A stretch of DNA of 64,000 nucleotides from Siminovitchia terrae (lineage in GTDB: Bacteria > Bacillota > Bacilli > Bacillales > Bacillaceae_C). The position numbers were made by a program, and so were the translations under genes. The notes beneath the pieces were generated by a model. The model saw only the letters and a list, made by a program, of their open reading frames with translations. It was not told the origin of the DNA and searched no databases. Shown one piece after another: positions 47,468-56,473 of this stretch. The stretch spans positions 233,285 through 297,284 of the forward strand of contig NZ_QYTW02000003.1 of NCBI RefSeq assembly GCF_003605405.2, given 5' to 3'. Position 1 is the first letter of the stretch. Each line of letters starts with the position of its first letter.

Positions 47468-48571
47468 TTAACTCCTTCCACGTTCAATCATGCTCAAAAG
47501 CACATCATATAACCGGTCAGATGCATCGGGCATCCCCAGTTTCTTCGAAGCTTCGCTCATATTTTGTCTCTTTTTATCATCCAAGAGGATCTCATCAAGA
47601 GCAGCCATTAGCCTTTGACTGGACAAGTCCTTTTCCTGGAGCATAATCGCGGCGCCTGCTGATGTAAGAACAGAGGCATTTTTTTCCTGATGGTTGTTCG
47701 TTACATACGGGCTTGGAATAAGTATTGACGGAAGACCAAGCGCCGTAATTTCAGCAAGTGACGTAGCCCCTGCCCTGCCTACCACAACATCTATCTCAGT
47801 AAGCACTTCTTCCATGTTATGAATAAAAGGAACCACCACTACATTTGGAGAAGCACCGATGAGTTCCACTTCTTTCTTTACATCTTCGAAATGAACTTCC
47901 CCAGTTATGTATAAAACTTGATACGGTTTATTGGTAAGCTGTGCCAATGACTTTATTACGGCTTCATTAATCGGCCTGGCTCCTCTGCTTCCTCCCGTAA
48001 TGAGAGCTGTAGGAATGTTTTCCTTCAGACCCAGCTTGACCAATTCCCCGCGGCTTTCTTTACCGACCACCTCTGAAGCACGTGGATTTCCAGTAAGAAT
48101 CACTTTTTGGGCAGGAAAAAACTCCTTCGCCGAATCAAAACAGAGCGCCACTTTTTGTACATACTTGCTTAAAAATTTATTCGTTAAGCCCGGTACACTG
48201 TTTTGTTCGTGAATCACTGCCGGAACCTTCTTTTTAGCCGCAGCATATACAACAGGAGCCGATACGTAGCCTCCAGTCCCAATTACAGCATCCGGTTTAA
48301 AATCATTGATGATTTGTTTGCTACGTTTAACACCCTTTAAAAACCGGAGAACCGTTTTAATATTTTCAAAGGAGAGCGAGCGTCTAAAGCCAGTAATTTC
48401 CACTGCTTCAAATGGTATATTCTCTCTTCGAATAATATTTGATTCCAATCCTCTTTCGGTTCCAATGTATAAAAACTTTGTATCCGGATGTTTCTTTTTG
48501 ATTGTACGGATTAAGGCAAGGGCCGGGTAAACATGTCCTCCGGTTCCACCGCCACTGACAATTATTTTCAT
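47468..48571 (-). CDS. murG: Undecaprenyldiphospho-muramoylpentapeptide beta-N-acetylglucosaminyltransferase MurG
   Basis: The 367-residue GT28 glycosyltransferase has [52 protein letters not shown] and [25 protein letters not shown]. It adds GlcNAc to lipid I to form lipid II on the inner membrane face. It lies downstream of spoVE, separated by a terminator-like hairpin. Confidence 0.96.
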   Translation of the reverse strand: MKIIVSGGGTGGHVYPALALIRTIKKKHPDTKFLYIGTERGLESNIIRRENIPFEAVEITGFRRSLSFENIKTVLRFLKGVKRSKQIINDFKPDAVIGTGGYVSAPVVYAAAKKKVPAVIHEQNSVPGLTNKFLSKYVQKVALCFDSAKEFFPAQKVILTGNPRASEVVGKESRGELVKLGLKENIPTALITGGSRGARPINEAVIKSLAQLTNKPYQVLYITGEVHFEDVKKEVELIGASPNVVVVPFIHNMEEVLTEIDVVVGRAGATSLAEITALGLPSILIPSPYVTNNHQEKNASVLTSAGAAIMLQEKDLSSQRLMAALDEILLDDKKRQNMSEASKKLGMPDASDRLYDVLLSMIERGRS

Positions 48572-48687
48572 AATAACACCTCAATTAGTGTACTCCAATT
48601 AATAAACCAAACTCCTTAATTATCTTATTTTACTATATTTTATACAAGAAAAATGTGTTCATTGTAGATTGTTGTTATTTTGAAATA

Positions 48688-48720
48688 AAAAAGAAACCCA
48701 AATGTTATTGAGTTTCTTTT
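48688..48720 (-). terminator. Terminator-like hairpin after spoVE
   Basis: On the minus strand AAAGAAACTCAA/TTTGGGTTTCTTT forms a stem followed by a T-rich tract, starting at the spoVE stop codon. It would limit read-through into murG, which then needs another promoter. Confidence 0.7.
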
Positions 48721-49820
48721 CAGACTCTTGCATAGCGGCTTATATTCAGCAGTACCCCCACTGCCATTAACATGATTGTCAATGAGGACCCCCCATAGCT
48801 TAAAAAGGGGAGAGTAATTCCAGTAACTGGCATCAGTCCAGTCACAACACCGATATTAATCATTACCTGAATAGCGATCATGGAGATGATTCCGACAGCG
48901 AGGAAGCTGCCGTATAAATCAGGCGCCCCAAGGGCAATTTTTATCCCTCGCCATAGAAGCAGGGCAAATAGCAGAATGACTAAGCTTCCTCCAATAAAGC
49001 CAAGTTCCTCCGAAAGGATGGCAAAAATGAAATCAGTCTGCGGCTCCGGCAAGTAAAAGAATTTCTGCCTGCTCTCACCGAGCCCTAATCCGAACAATCC
49101 ACCTGGTCCGATTGCGTATAGCGATTGGATAATCTGAAAACCGCTATTTAAAGGGTCCTTCCAAGGATCAAGAAAAGAAGTGATCCTGGCCATCCGGTAA
49201 GGAGCGGATAAAATCAGTCCGACAAACCCCGCAAGCCCGATCAACCCTAGTACAGCAAAATGGAAAATCCGGGCACCGGCTATGAAAAGCATCACGATAC
49301 AAGTGCCTACCATTACTGTTCCTGTCCCGAGATCAGGCTGTAGCATAATCAGTCCAAATGCAAGAAACACCAATGCTAAGGAGGGTCCGAGACCCTTTTT
49401 CACGGTTGTAATATACCTTTGCTTTTCTGAGAGGAATTTCGCTAAAAAAGCAATCAGTGCAAGCTTGATGAACTCGGACGGCTGGATGGAAAATGCCCCA
49501 ACACCTATCCAGCTTCTGGAACCGTTCCTTTCCATTCCAATACCAGGAATCAAGACCACGAGCAGCAATATAAAACAAACAATCAATATGGGCTTGGCCC
49601 ACTTTCGCCAAGACCAATAATCGATGTTCATCATCAAAAACATGGCAGCAAAGCCCAGTCCCGCAAACAGAAGCTGCCTTTTTGCAAAGAAAAAGGAATC
49701 GTTAAATTTGTAGTTTGCCCAAACGGCACTGGCGCTGTATACCATGATCAGCCCAATGGCCAACAATGTCAGGGTTACGAGAATCAAAATAAAGTCGGGT
49801 GTAGATTTTTTCAAGGGCAA
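48720..49820 (-). CDS. spoVE: SEDS-family stage V sporulation protein SpoVE
   Basis: The 366-residue SEDS protein (about ten membrane helices) has the FtsW/RodA signature GVVTGLMPVTGITLPFLSYGGSS, the catalytic-region motif QPSEFIKLALIAFLAKF and PDLGTGTVM. Sequence similarity (SPDLLLV-like start, YSASAVWANYKFNDSFFFAKRQLLF) and location between murD and murG identify SpoVE rather than FtsW. It polymerises spore cortex glycan with SpoVD. Confidence 0.95.
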   Translation of the reverse strand: MPLKKSTPDFILILVTLTLLAIGLIMVYSASAVWANYKFNDSFFFAKRQLLFAGLGFAAMFLMMNIDYWSWRKWAKPILIVCFILLLVVLIPGIGMERNGSRSWIGVGAFSIQPSEFIKLALIAFLAKFLSEKQRYITTVKKGLGPSLALVFLAFGLIMLQPDLGTGTVMVGTCIVMLFIAGARIFHFAVLGLIGLAGFVGLILSAPYRMARITSFLDPWKDPLNSGFQIIQSLYAIGPGGLFGLGLGESRQKFFYLPEPQTDFIFAILSEELGFIGGSLVILLFALLLWRGIKIALGAPDLYGSFLAVGIISMIAIQVMINIGVVTGLMPVTGITLPFLSYGGSSLTIMLMAVGVLLNISRYARV

Positions 49821-49869
49821 CAGTCAGCACCTCTGCCTCCACTGTATTTAAGCCTGTTCCATACACCTA

Positions 49870-51231
49870 TTATTGGCTCTCCTTCAGTTTATGCACGGCT
49901 TGTACAAAAATATTACCCCGTACTTCAAATGTCTTATACTGGTCCCAGCTTGCGCATGCAGGAGACAGCAAAACAACATCACCAGGTTCAGATACTTTAA
50001 AAGAAAGAGGAACAGCCTCTTCCACATTATCGACGTGATAAATGGATTGTATTCCTGCTTCCTTTCCAGCTTCCTCCAACTTGTCGGCTGTTTCACCGAA
50101 TAGGATGAGGGCTTTTACACCTGACAAGTATGGAACCAGTTCGAAAAAACCGTTTCCTCTGTCCAATCCCCCCGCAAGAAGAACGACAGGCGCCTGAAAA
50201 GCCTCCAAAGCACTCTTGGTGGCCAGTATGTTCGTAGCCTTAGAATCGTTATAAAATTTTCTTCCATTAATGTTCGAAATGAATTGGGTTCTGTGTTCCA
50301 CCCCTTGAAAAGAGGTCAACACATTTTTAATAGCATCATTTCCTACACCTAGGAGCTTTACTGCCGCAATGGCCGCAAGGATGTTTTCTTGATTATGCTT
50401 TCCGGGAAGAAGAATCTCCTCAATGTCAATGACCTCTTCGCCAAAATAAATTATTTTTCCTTCCTTGATGGATACACCTCTTTCTATATAGCGCTTTGTT
50501 GAAAAAGGAATGAATGCAGCTTTTGAGAAGCTTACCAGTTCAAGCAGCTCCTCTTGATCGGCATTCACAATTAAGAAATCGTCCATGGTCTGGTTTACTG
50601 TAATATTCGCCTTGGCCCTTGCATAATTTTCTTTCGTCTGATGGTAATCTAGATGTGCTTCATATACATTCGTAATGACAGCTATATGTGGTCTGAACTG
50701 ATCCACCCCCATCAACTGAAAAGAAGACAGTTCCACGACCATTTTGTTCTCACTTGATGCTTCCATTGCCACATCCGAGGCCACAGTACCGATATTCCCG
50801 GCAATCATTGGATGTTTTGATGCTTCTTCAAGCATCTTGAAAATAAGAGTAGTCGTTGTTGTCTTCCCATTTGATCCGGTGATACCAATAATGTCAGCTT
50901 CTGACACTCGATATGCAAGTTCAATTTCCGTAATAATGGGAATGTCCATTTCCAATGCTTTTGAAACCAGTGGATTTGTATATGGAATACCCGGGTTTTT
51001 AACAATCAACTCGAACCCCTCATTAAGCAGTTCGGGGGGATGACTGCCGCAAATAACTGTAATACCTTTTTCAAGTAGGCCTTGTGCCGCGGGATTTTCC
51101 TCAAATGGTTTTTGATCGTTTACTGTGACAAATGCGCCCAGCTCATGTAAAAGAGTGGCAGCTGCAATGCCGCTTTTTGCTAATCCTAGCACGAGTATTT
51201 TTTTATGTTGATAGTCGGTAATCTTCTTCAA
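49870..51231 (-). CDS. murD: UDP-N-acetylmuramoyl-L-alanine--D-glutamate ligase MurD
   Basis: The 453-residue Mur ligase has an N-terminal Rossmann UDP-binding domain (KKILVLGLAKSGIAAATLL), the ATPase P-loop GITGSNGKTTTT, SSFQL, the carbamylated-Lys region and the C-terminal domain (DSKATN, LLAGGLDRG, LSPACASWDQ). It adds D-Glu to UDP-MurNAc-L-Ala. One base separates it from mraY. Confidence 0.96.
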   Translation of the reverse strand: MKKITDYQHKKILVLGLAKSGIAAATLLHELGAFVTVNDQKPFEENPAAQGLLEKGITVICGSHPPELLNEGFELIVKNPGIPYTNPLVSKALEMDIPIITEIELAYRVSEADIIGITGSNGKTTTTTLIFKMLEEASKHPMIAGNIGTVASDVAMEASSENKMVVELSSFQLMGVDQFRPHIAVITNVYEAHLDYHQTKENYARAKANITVNQTMDDFLIVNADQEELLELVSFSKAAFIPFSTKRYIERGVSIKEGKIIYFGEEVIDIEEILLPGKHNQENILAAIAAVKLLGVGNDAIKNVLTSFQGVEHRTQFISNINGRKFYNDSKATNILATKSALEAFQAPVVLLAGGLDRGNGFFELVPYLSGVKALILFGETADKLEEAGKEAGIQSIYHVDNVEEAVPLSFKVSEPGDVVLLSPACASWDQYKTFEVRGNIFVQAVHKLKESQ

Positions 51232-51232
51232 T

Positions 51233-52207
51233 TCACACCCACACCTCTATGTAAATTCCTAAAATGGCAAAAAGCAGGCCCACAGCCCAAAACGTGACAA
51301 CTACACGCCACTCTGACCATCCGACAAGTTCGTAATGGTGGTGCAGAGGACTCATTTTGAAAATCCGCTTGCCTGTCAATTTGAAAGAAATTACTTGTAA
51401 AATGACAGACAATGTTTCAATTACAAAGATCCCGCCGATTACCAATAAAATGATTTCTGTTTTTGTAAGAATGGCCACTGCGGCAATCGCTCCACCCAGA
51501 GCAAGAGAACCAGTATCCCCCATAAAAACCTTTGCCGGATGGGCATTGAAAACCAAGAAGCCCAATACTGCTCCTACAACTGCCACCGAGAACACAGCCA
51601 CTTCATATTGCGACTGGCTCCACGCTAAAATAGCAAATGCCCCAAAAGCGATAGCTGCAGTCCCGGAAACAAGTCCATCAAGGCCATCAGTTAAATTGAC
51701 TGCATTCGAGAATCCCACAAGCCAAAATATGATGAAAAAGGCATACAACGGTCCCAGTTCAATAGATATATCTGTCAAAGGGATTGCGATAGCCGTGGAG
51801 AAATCAAAGGCCTTGAGTACAAAATAAAACACAAGTGCTATCAAAATCTGGCCAAGCAGTTTTTGCTTGGATGTCAGTCCAAGATTCCGCTTAAGGGCGA
51901 TTTTAATAAAATCATCCAAAAAGCCCAGCAGACCGAAGCCAAACGTGACCAAAATAAGCAAATATGTATCTGATCCCGGTTCTGTGTATTTTCCGGTCAT
52001 GAGCAGCGTTGTGACAATGATTGAAATGATAATCAAAATCCCGCCCATGGTCGGAGTACCACTTTTCTTTTGATGCGATTTTGGACCTTCATCACGGATG
52101 CTTTGACCGAATTTCAGCCTTCTCAAAAATGGGATGAAAAGGGGAGATAATAAGACGGTAATCAGAAAAGCCATGATGATTGTAAATAAAACGACTCTTT
52201 CCATCAT
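51233..52207 (-). CDS. mraY: Phospho-N-acetylmuramoyl-pentapeptide transferase MraY
   Basis: The 324-residue integral membrane enzyme (ten helices) has GTPTMGG, the Asp pair region [39 protein letters not shown] and the MSPLHHHYE motif. It makes lipid I. The ATG at 52207 (or 52204) follows GGGGTGAGG. Confidence 0.97.
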   Translation of the reverse strand: MMERVVLFTIIMAFLITVLLSPLFIPFLRRLKFGQSIRDEGPKSHQKKSGTPTMGGILIIISIIVTTLLMTGKYTEPGSDTYLLILVTFGFGLLGFLDDFIKIALKRNLGLTSKQKLLGQILIALVFYFVLKAFDFSTAIAIPLTDISIELGPLYAFFIIFWLVGFSNAVNLTDGLDGLVSGTAAIAFGAFAILAWSQSQYEVAVFSVAVVGAVLGFLVFNAHPAKVFMGDTGSLALGGAIAAVAILTKTEIILLVIGGIFVIETLSVILQVISFKLTGKRIFKMSPLHHHYELVGWSEWRVVVTFWAVGLLFAILGIYIEVWV

Positions 52208-52210
52208 TTG

Positions 52211-52651
52211 TTACCTCACCCCGTTCCTATCAACACAATTTTCGTCAGATTGGATCAATTGTTTCATTTTTTCAACCAGGTCATTTGGCTCTGCATGATC
52301 CTTTGTTTTCGGAAATAGGACCCATGTCTTATGATTCGCCTTTTCAAGGCTCACCTTGTGGCAGTTTTCCTCTAGTATCTTAACAGCAGCAGACAATGTC
52401 CCACCTTTTGCAAGAAAGACAGGAAAATGATTCGGCGTGTAAAAAGGCAATTCCTTTTCTGAAGGCCAGACAGCAGCAATTGCACCGTTGGAAATAGCAG
52501 CTTGAAGGTCTTCGTCCTCTCCATTTTGAATAAATAAGCCTTTCGGTTGTTCTTCATCACTGGTAAAAGCAATGCTGGCAAACGACATGCCTGCATCCTT
52601 GATACCTTTTGATTCAGGTAAGATTTTTTCAATTTCTTCGTATGTCAACAT
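52211..52651 (-). CDS. Stand-alone Mur-ligase N-terminal-domain-like protein between murE and mraY
   Basis: The 146-residue protein resembles only the N-terminal UDP-substrate domain of MurE/Mur[20 protein letters not shown] aligns with the D-(S/H)-R-x-V-x-P-G-x-(L/M)-F-(V/I) motif, followed by [17 protein letters not shown] (normal A-x-x-x-G-A-x-A-V-V) and a closing strand-helix ([21 protein letters not shown], normal PVVVVxDTRxALA). The GTNGKT ATPase and C-terminal domains are missing. The C-terminal 45 residues are unrelated and charged. It overlaps murE by seven bases, with its AAGGAG inside murE, so translation is coupled. It is not a remnant by its look: the frame is open and the ribosome binding site strong. 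The function is unknown. Confidence 0.8.
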   Translation of the reverse strand: MLTYEEIEKILPESKGIKDAGMSFASIAFTSDEEQPKGLFIQNGEDEDLQAAISNGAIAAVWPSEKELPFYTPNHFPVFLAKGGTLSAAVKILEENCHKVSLEKANHKTWVLFPKTKDHAEPNDLVEKMKQLIQSDENCVDRNGVR

Positions 52652-54105
52652 TTTCTTAACTCCTTAATGGCATTGCTCGCAACGAGGCGGTCATCAAAAT
52701 CAAATACCTTATCCCCGATGATTTGATACGTCTCATGTCCTTTCCCTGCAATCAACACTACATCTCCTTCCCGGGCAGCATTGATAGCTGCAGTAATGGC
52801 CTGTTTCCGGTCAGAAATGACTTGATATTGCTTTCCTTCTACACCTTTTTCCATATCTTTCAAAATGGCAATCGGATCTTCCGTGCGAGGATTGTCGGAA
52901 GTAAAAATCGGATCAGTTGCATATTTACAAGCTGCTTCGGCCATGAGCGGGCGCTTTGTCCTGTCCCTGTCTCCTCCACATCCGACAACAGCAAAAATTC
53001 GTTTTCCAGCAAATTCCTTTATAGTTTTCAAGACGTTTTCCAAACTGTCAGGTGTATGGGCATAGTCAACGATAACAGAAAAATCCTGCCCTTCGTCTAC
53101 ACCTTCAAAGCGGCCGGGAACTCCCTGAACAGCCTCCACTGTACGGATAATGGAACAAAGTGGGACATTCGAGACATATGCTGCCGCTATTGCCGCCAAA
53201 GTATTGTAGACACTGAACTTCCCCATTAACTTTAAAGAAACGTTGTTTTTCCCTTCTGGAGAAATAAGCGTAAACGATGTTCCACTTCTGCCCATTACGA
53301 TATTTTGAGCCATAAAGTCGGCGGAATGATCAATTCCGTATGTGACCACATGTGCGGATGTATCGAAAATATACTGTTTTCCTGCCGGATCATCCACATT
53401 GATGACAGCAAATTTCGGCTTCGTATATGTATTTCCCAGTTTTGTAAACAGAAGTCCTTTTGCTTTCTTATATTCTTCCATTGTTTGGTGATAATCCAAG
53501 TGATCCTGTGACAGATTGGTAAAGACAGCCACATCAAAGTCGCACCCATCTACCCTTCCTTGTACAAGTGCATGCGAAGAAACCTCCATGACTGCAGCGT
53601 CAACGCCTTCACTAACCATTTCGGCAAAGGTTTCTTGAAGCACAATCGTGTCGGGAGTTGTGTTTTTTGTCTCAATTACCCTGTCTCCAATTTTCATGCT
53701 GATCGTTCCAATCAGCCCAGTCGCAAGGTTGGCTTCTCTAAAAATCTCTTCGACCATGAAACTTGTTGTTGTCTTCCCATTTGTACCAGTGATGCCAACT
53801 AGACGCATCTTTTCAGTTGGATGGCCATAAAATACATCAGCCAGAACTGCCATAGCATGTTTCGTATCCTTTACAACCACTATTGGGACGGAAAGCGGCA
53901 GGGGCTTTTCGGATACGATGGCTGCCGCTCCCTTTTCGGCTGCTTCTTTTGCAAAATCATGGCCGTCCACACGGTGACCTTTAATACAAATGAACATCGA
54001 GCCCGGCTCTACTTTTCTATGGTCATTTACAATCGCAGTGATTTCTGTGTTTTCTAAGGTTGGCTTTACCAACGGCAAAGCTTTTAAAAGTGTATGAAGC
54101 TTCAT
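52645..54105 (-). CDS. murE: UDP-MurNAc-L-Ala-D-Glu:meso-diaminopimelate ligase MurE
   Basis: The 486-residue ligase has the N-terminal UDP domain ([18 protein letters not shown]), P-loop [12 protein letters not shown], the KAK-type SSHALVQGR region and the DAP-specific motif [10 protein letters not shown]. The DNPR motif indicates a meso-DAP peptidoglycan. It starts a transcription unit after a 376-base gap and ends overlapping the small Mur-like gene. Confidence 0.96.
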   Translation of the reverse strand: MKLHTLLKALPLVKPTLENTEITAIVNDHRKVEPGSMFICIKGHRVDGHDFAKEAAEKGAAAIVSEKPLPLSVPIVVVKDTKHAMAVLADVFYGHPTEKMRLVGITGTNGKTTTSFMVEEIFREANLATGLIGTISMKIGDRVIETKNTTPDTIVLQETFAEMVSEGVDAAVMEVSSHALVQGRVDGCDFDVAVFTNLSQDHLDYHQTMEEYKKAKGLLFTKLGNTYTKPKFAVINVDDPAGKQYIFDTSAHVVTYGIDHSADFMAQNIVMGRSGTSFTLISPEGKNNVSLKLMGKFSVYNTLAAIAAAYVSNVPLCSIIRTVEAVQGVPGRFEGVDEGQDFSVIVDYAHTPDSLENVLKTIKEFAGKRIFAVVGCGGDRDRTKRPLMAEAACKYATDPIFTSDNPRTEDPIAILKDMEKGVEGKQYQVISDRKQAITAAINAAREGDVVLIAGKGHETYQIIGDKVFDFDDRLVASNAIKELRKC

Positions 54106-54481
54106 CGTTACGATCCTTTCTATTTCATTAAATGGCTGTTAAGCATTCAAAAGATTTCAAGCGGGAGAGATCTCCCGACTGTATAACTCTACTTGATTCG
54201 CAATTATTTTACCACATCCAGCATTCATAATATACCGCGATAGGCAAGCAGATGGAAAGCGAAATCCAAATTTTTTAAGGTATTTCCGATATATTACAAA
54301 CCATTTTCCTAAGCACAACGGTAAAATAAATTTAAAAGCACCGTTATCATCTATATGCTGGTTCGGAAATAAGTTCCCAATTTTTTCAATCTTAAAAATC
54401 TACCCTTTAAATCATTAGGGTAGATCTTTGCTTCGTTCCTTTTAACTTTTTCATACCCTGTTTTTGAACAAGCAAGTTTAC
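54106..54481. other. Gap between spoVD and murE
   Basis: No gene is seen. It holds a terminator-like hairpin after spoVD (54399-54425), AT-rich sequence, and the murE ribosome binding site. A promoter for murE is expected here; none is convincing. Confidence 0.4.
54392..54428 (-). terminator. Intrinsic terminator after spoVD
   Basis: ATCTACCCT/AGGGTAGAT, a nine-bp stem with a nine-base loop, is followed by TTTTTAAG on the minus strand. It isolates sporulation-specific spoVD from murE. Confidence 0.75.
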
Positions 54482-56395
54482 CTATCTCATATAAACCCTT
54501 ATGACAGATCCCGCTTCAACCTTTACGCCCGGATCTGGAGCCTGCTGAATCACCTTTGCTCCATCACCGCTGACTTCAAGCTTCAGGTCCAACATTTGCT
54601 GAAGGAGTTCTTTTCTTGTAAAACCTTTTAGGTCTGGCACAGTGACCATTTTCGGATCATTCCAATTCGTCTTTTTTTCAATCTGATTTTTTCTCGGTTT
54701 CACATCAAGGGCACGCAAGGAATCCTCCATAATTTTTCCTACAATAGGCGCTGCGACAGTTCCCCCAAATTGAATAGTTCCTTTGGGATTATCCACTGCA
54801 ACATATATAACAAGCTGTGGGTCATCTGCAGGCGCGAACCCGATGAAAGAAACGATATGATTATTCTCAAGATATCTTCCATCTTTGGCTTTTTGGGCAG
54901 TTCCTGTTTTGCCGCCAATTCGGTAAGTATCAACAAAAGCATTCCGCCCCGTCCCTTGGGCAACGACACTTTCGAGAGCATGGCGAATTTCTTTGGAAGT
55001 TTTTTCCGAAATAACCCTCCTTTTCGCCACTGGCGCCTTTCTCATCGCTGTTGTCCCCGTAACAGGGTCAACCAGTTCCTTCGCAATGTAAGGCTGATAA
55101 AGCGTACCTCCATTTACCGCAGCTGCAACCGCAGCAACCTGCTGGATGGGTGTGACTGACACTCCTTGGCCAAAAGCGGTTGTTGCCTGCTCAACTGGTC
55201 CCACTTTGTCCATTTTAAATAGGATTCCTGTCCCCTCTCCGGCAAGGTCAATGCCAGTTTTTTGCCCGAAACCAAAGCTCCTGATATATTGAAAAAGCTT
55301 TTCCTTGCCCAGTCGATCTCCCAGTTGCACAAAACCCGGGTTACACGAGTTTTGGACAACCTCCAAAAAGCTCTGGCTGCCATGTCCTCCTCTTTTCCAA
55401 CATTTAAGAGTTGCCCCGCCAACTTTCACTGAACCAGGATCATAAAAATGGTCATGTTCCAGATCGACAAGTCCCTCTTCGAGTGCCGCAGCAAGGGTTA
55501 TAATTTTAAAGGTGGAACCCGGTTCATAAGTGCTCCAGATCGGCAGATTCCGGTTGTATATTTCCTGGGGTACATCACGGAAGTCCGAAGGATCGAATGA
55601 CGGCCTGCTTGACATAGCTAGAATTTCCCCGCTATTCGGATCCATGGCTATGGCTGCAATCCCGTCTGGGCTGAACTGTGCTTCGGCACTATCCAACTCC
55701 CTTTCCATGATGGATTGGATTTTCGTGTCAATTGTTAATTTTAAATCATATCCATCAACTGGAGCCTCAAAATCATCCGACATATCCGGCATTCTTCTCC
55801 CTTTAGCGTCGGAAAAAAATTGCACAGAGCCCCTTTTTCCTTGTAACTCTTTATCATAGTAGAGCTCAAGGCCCATCAGCCCTTGATTATCTACGCCAGT
55901 AAATCCCAATACATGAGACAAGTAGCGCCCAAATGGATAGTGACGCTTGGAATCTTCTGCTATATAAACACCTTTTATATCCAATGCGCTTACTTCCCTG
56001 GCTTTCTCATAGGAAATCTTTCTTCCCTCAGGAATACGCTCACTAGAAGAATTTGCTGTCATGTGTTTGTACAATTTTTCTTTTGACACATTTAGGACTG
56101 GAGCAAGGCTTTCTGCGGCAGCAGCCGGGTCTTCAATTTGCCTTGGTATGATATAGACCGTAGGTGCACTTTTATTTTCAGCAATCGGCACGCCGTTGCG
56201 GTCCGTTATTTTTCCCCTTTCTGGTTCAAAAGGGATGTTTCTGCTCCACGAATCACGAGCACGGTTCGTCAAATCGTCCCCTAATACGAATTGCACGTAT
56301 CCCAACCTCATATCGATGATTAAAAAAACGATAAGTCCAATCAGCAGGAAATAGGACAGTCTTTTTCTTACTGTTACAGTTGAAACCCGCTTCAC
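54482..56395 (-). CDS. spoVD: Stage V sporulation penicillin-binding protein SpoVD
   Basis: The 637-residue class B PBP has one N-terminal membrane helix, a dimerisation domain, the transpeptidase motifs EPGSTFKII (SxxK), NSCNPG (SxN) and GGKTGTAQK (KTGT), and a single C-terminal PASTA domain (VPDLKGFTRKELLQQML). It crosslinks cortex peptidoglycan with SpoVE. The single PASTA and position after pbpB separate it from PBP2b. GTG start at 56395 behind GAGGGGGG. Confidence 0.95.
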   Translation of the reverse strand: MKRVSTVTVRKRLSYFLLIGLIVFLIIDMRLGYVQFVLGDDLTNRARDSWSRNIPFEPERGKITDRNGVPIAENKSAPTVYIIPRQIEDPAAAAESLAPVLNVSKEKLYKHMTANSSSERIPEGRKISYEKAREVSALDIKGVYIAEDSKRHYPFGRYLSHVLGFTGVDNQGLMGLELYYDKELQGKRGSVQFFSDAKGRRMPDMSDDFEAPVDGYDLKLTIDTKIQSIMERELDSAEAQFSPDGIAAIAMDPNSGEILAMSSRPSFDPSDFRDVPQEIYNRNLPIWSTYEPGSTFKIITLAAALEEGLVDLEHDHFYDPGSVKVGGATLKCWKRGGHGSQSFLEVVQNSCNPGFVQLGDRLGKEKLFQYIRSFGFGQKTGIDLAGEGTGILFKMDKVGPVEQATTAFGQGVSVTPIQQVAAVAAAVNGGTLYQPYIAKELVDPVTGTTAMRKAPVAKRRVISEKTSKEIRHALESVVAQGTGRNAFVDTYRIGGKTGTAQKAKDGRYLENNHIVSFIGFAPADDPQLVIYVAVDNPKGTIQFGGTVAAPIVGKIMEDSLRALDVKPRKNQIEKKTNWNDPKMVTVPDLKGFTRKELLQQMLDLKLEVSGDGAKVIQQAPDPGVKVEAGSVIRVYMR

Positions 56396-56426
56396 AAAAG
56401 GCCCCCCTCTTTTTACGGTTCGTTCA

Positions 56427-56455
56427 ACTATATGTCTTGTCCTGCATGATTAGAC
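56427..56455 (-). promoter_or_regulatory. Possible SigE promoter for spoVD
   Basis: On the minus strand CATATAGT (56427-56434) resembles the SigE -10 CATACAnT, with GTCTAAT (56449-56455) as a weak -35 after a 14-base spacer. B. subtilis spoVD is SigE-dependent. Confidence 0.45.
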
Positions 56456-56473
56456 CAACGTCCACGCCATGTA

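Noticed and set aside
51357..51827. 156-codon plus-strand frame
   Set aside because: Antisense of mraY; composition is that of the complementary strand of a membrane protein gene.
52211..52651. Annotating the small Mur-like gene as murF
   Set aside because: It lacks the ATP-binding GTNGKT and C-terminal domains, so it cannot be a functional ligase.
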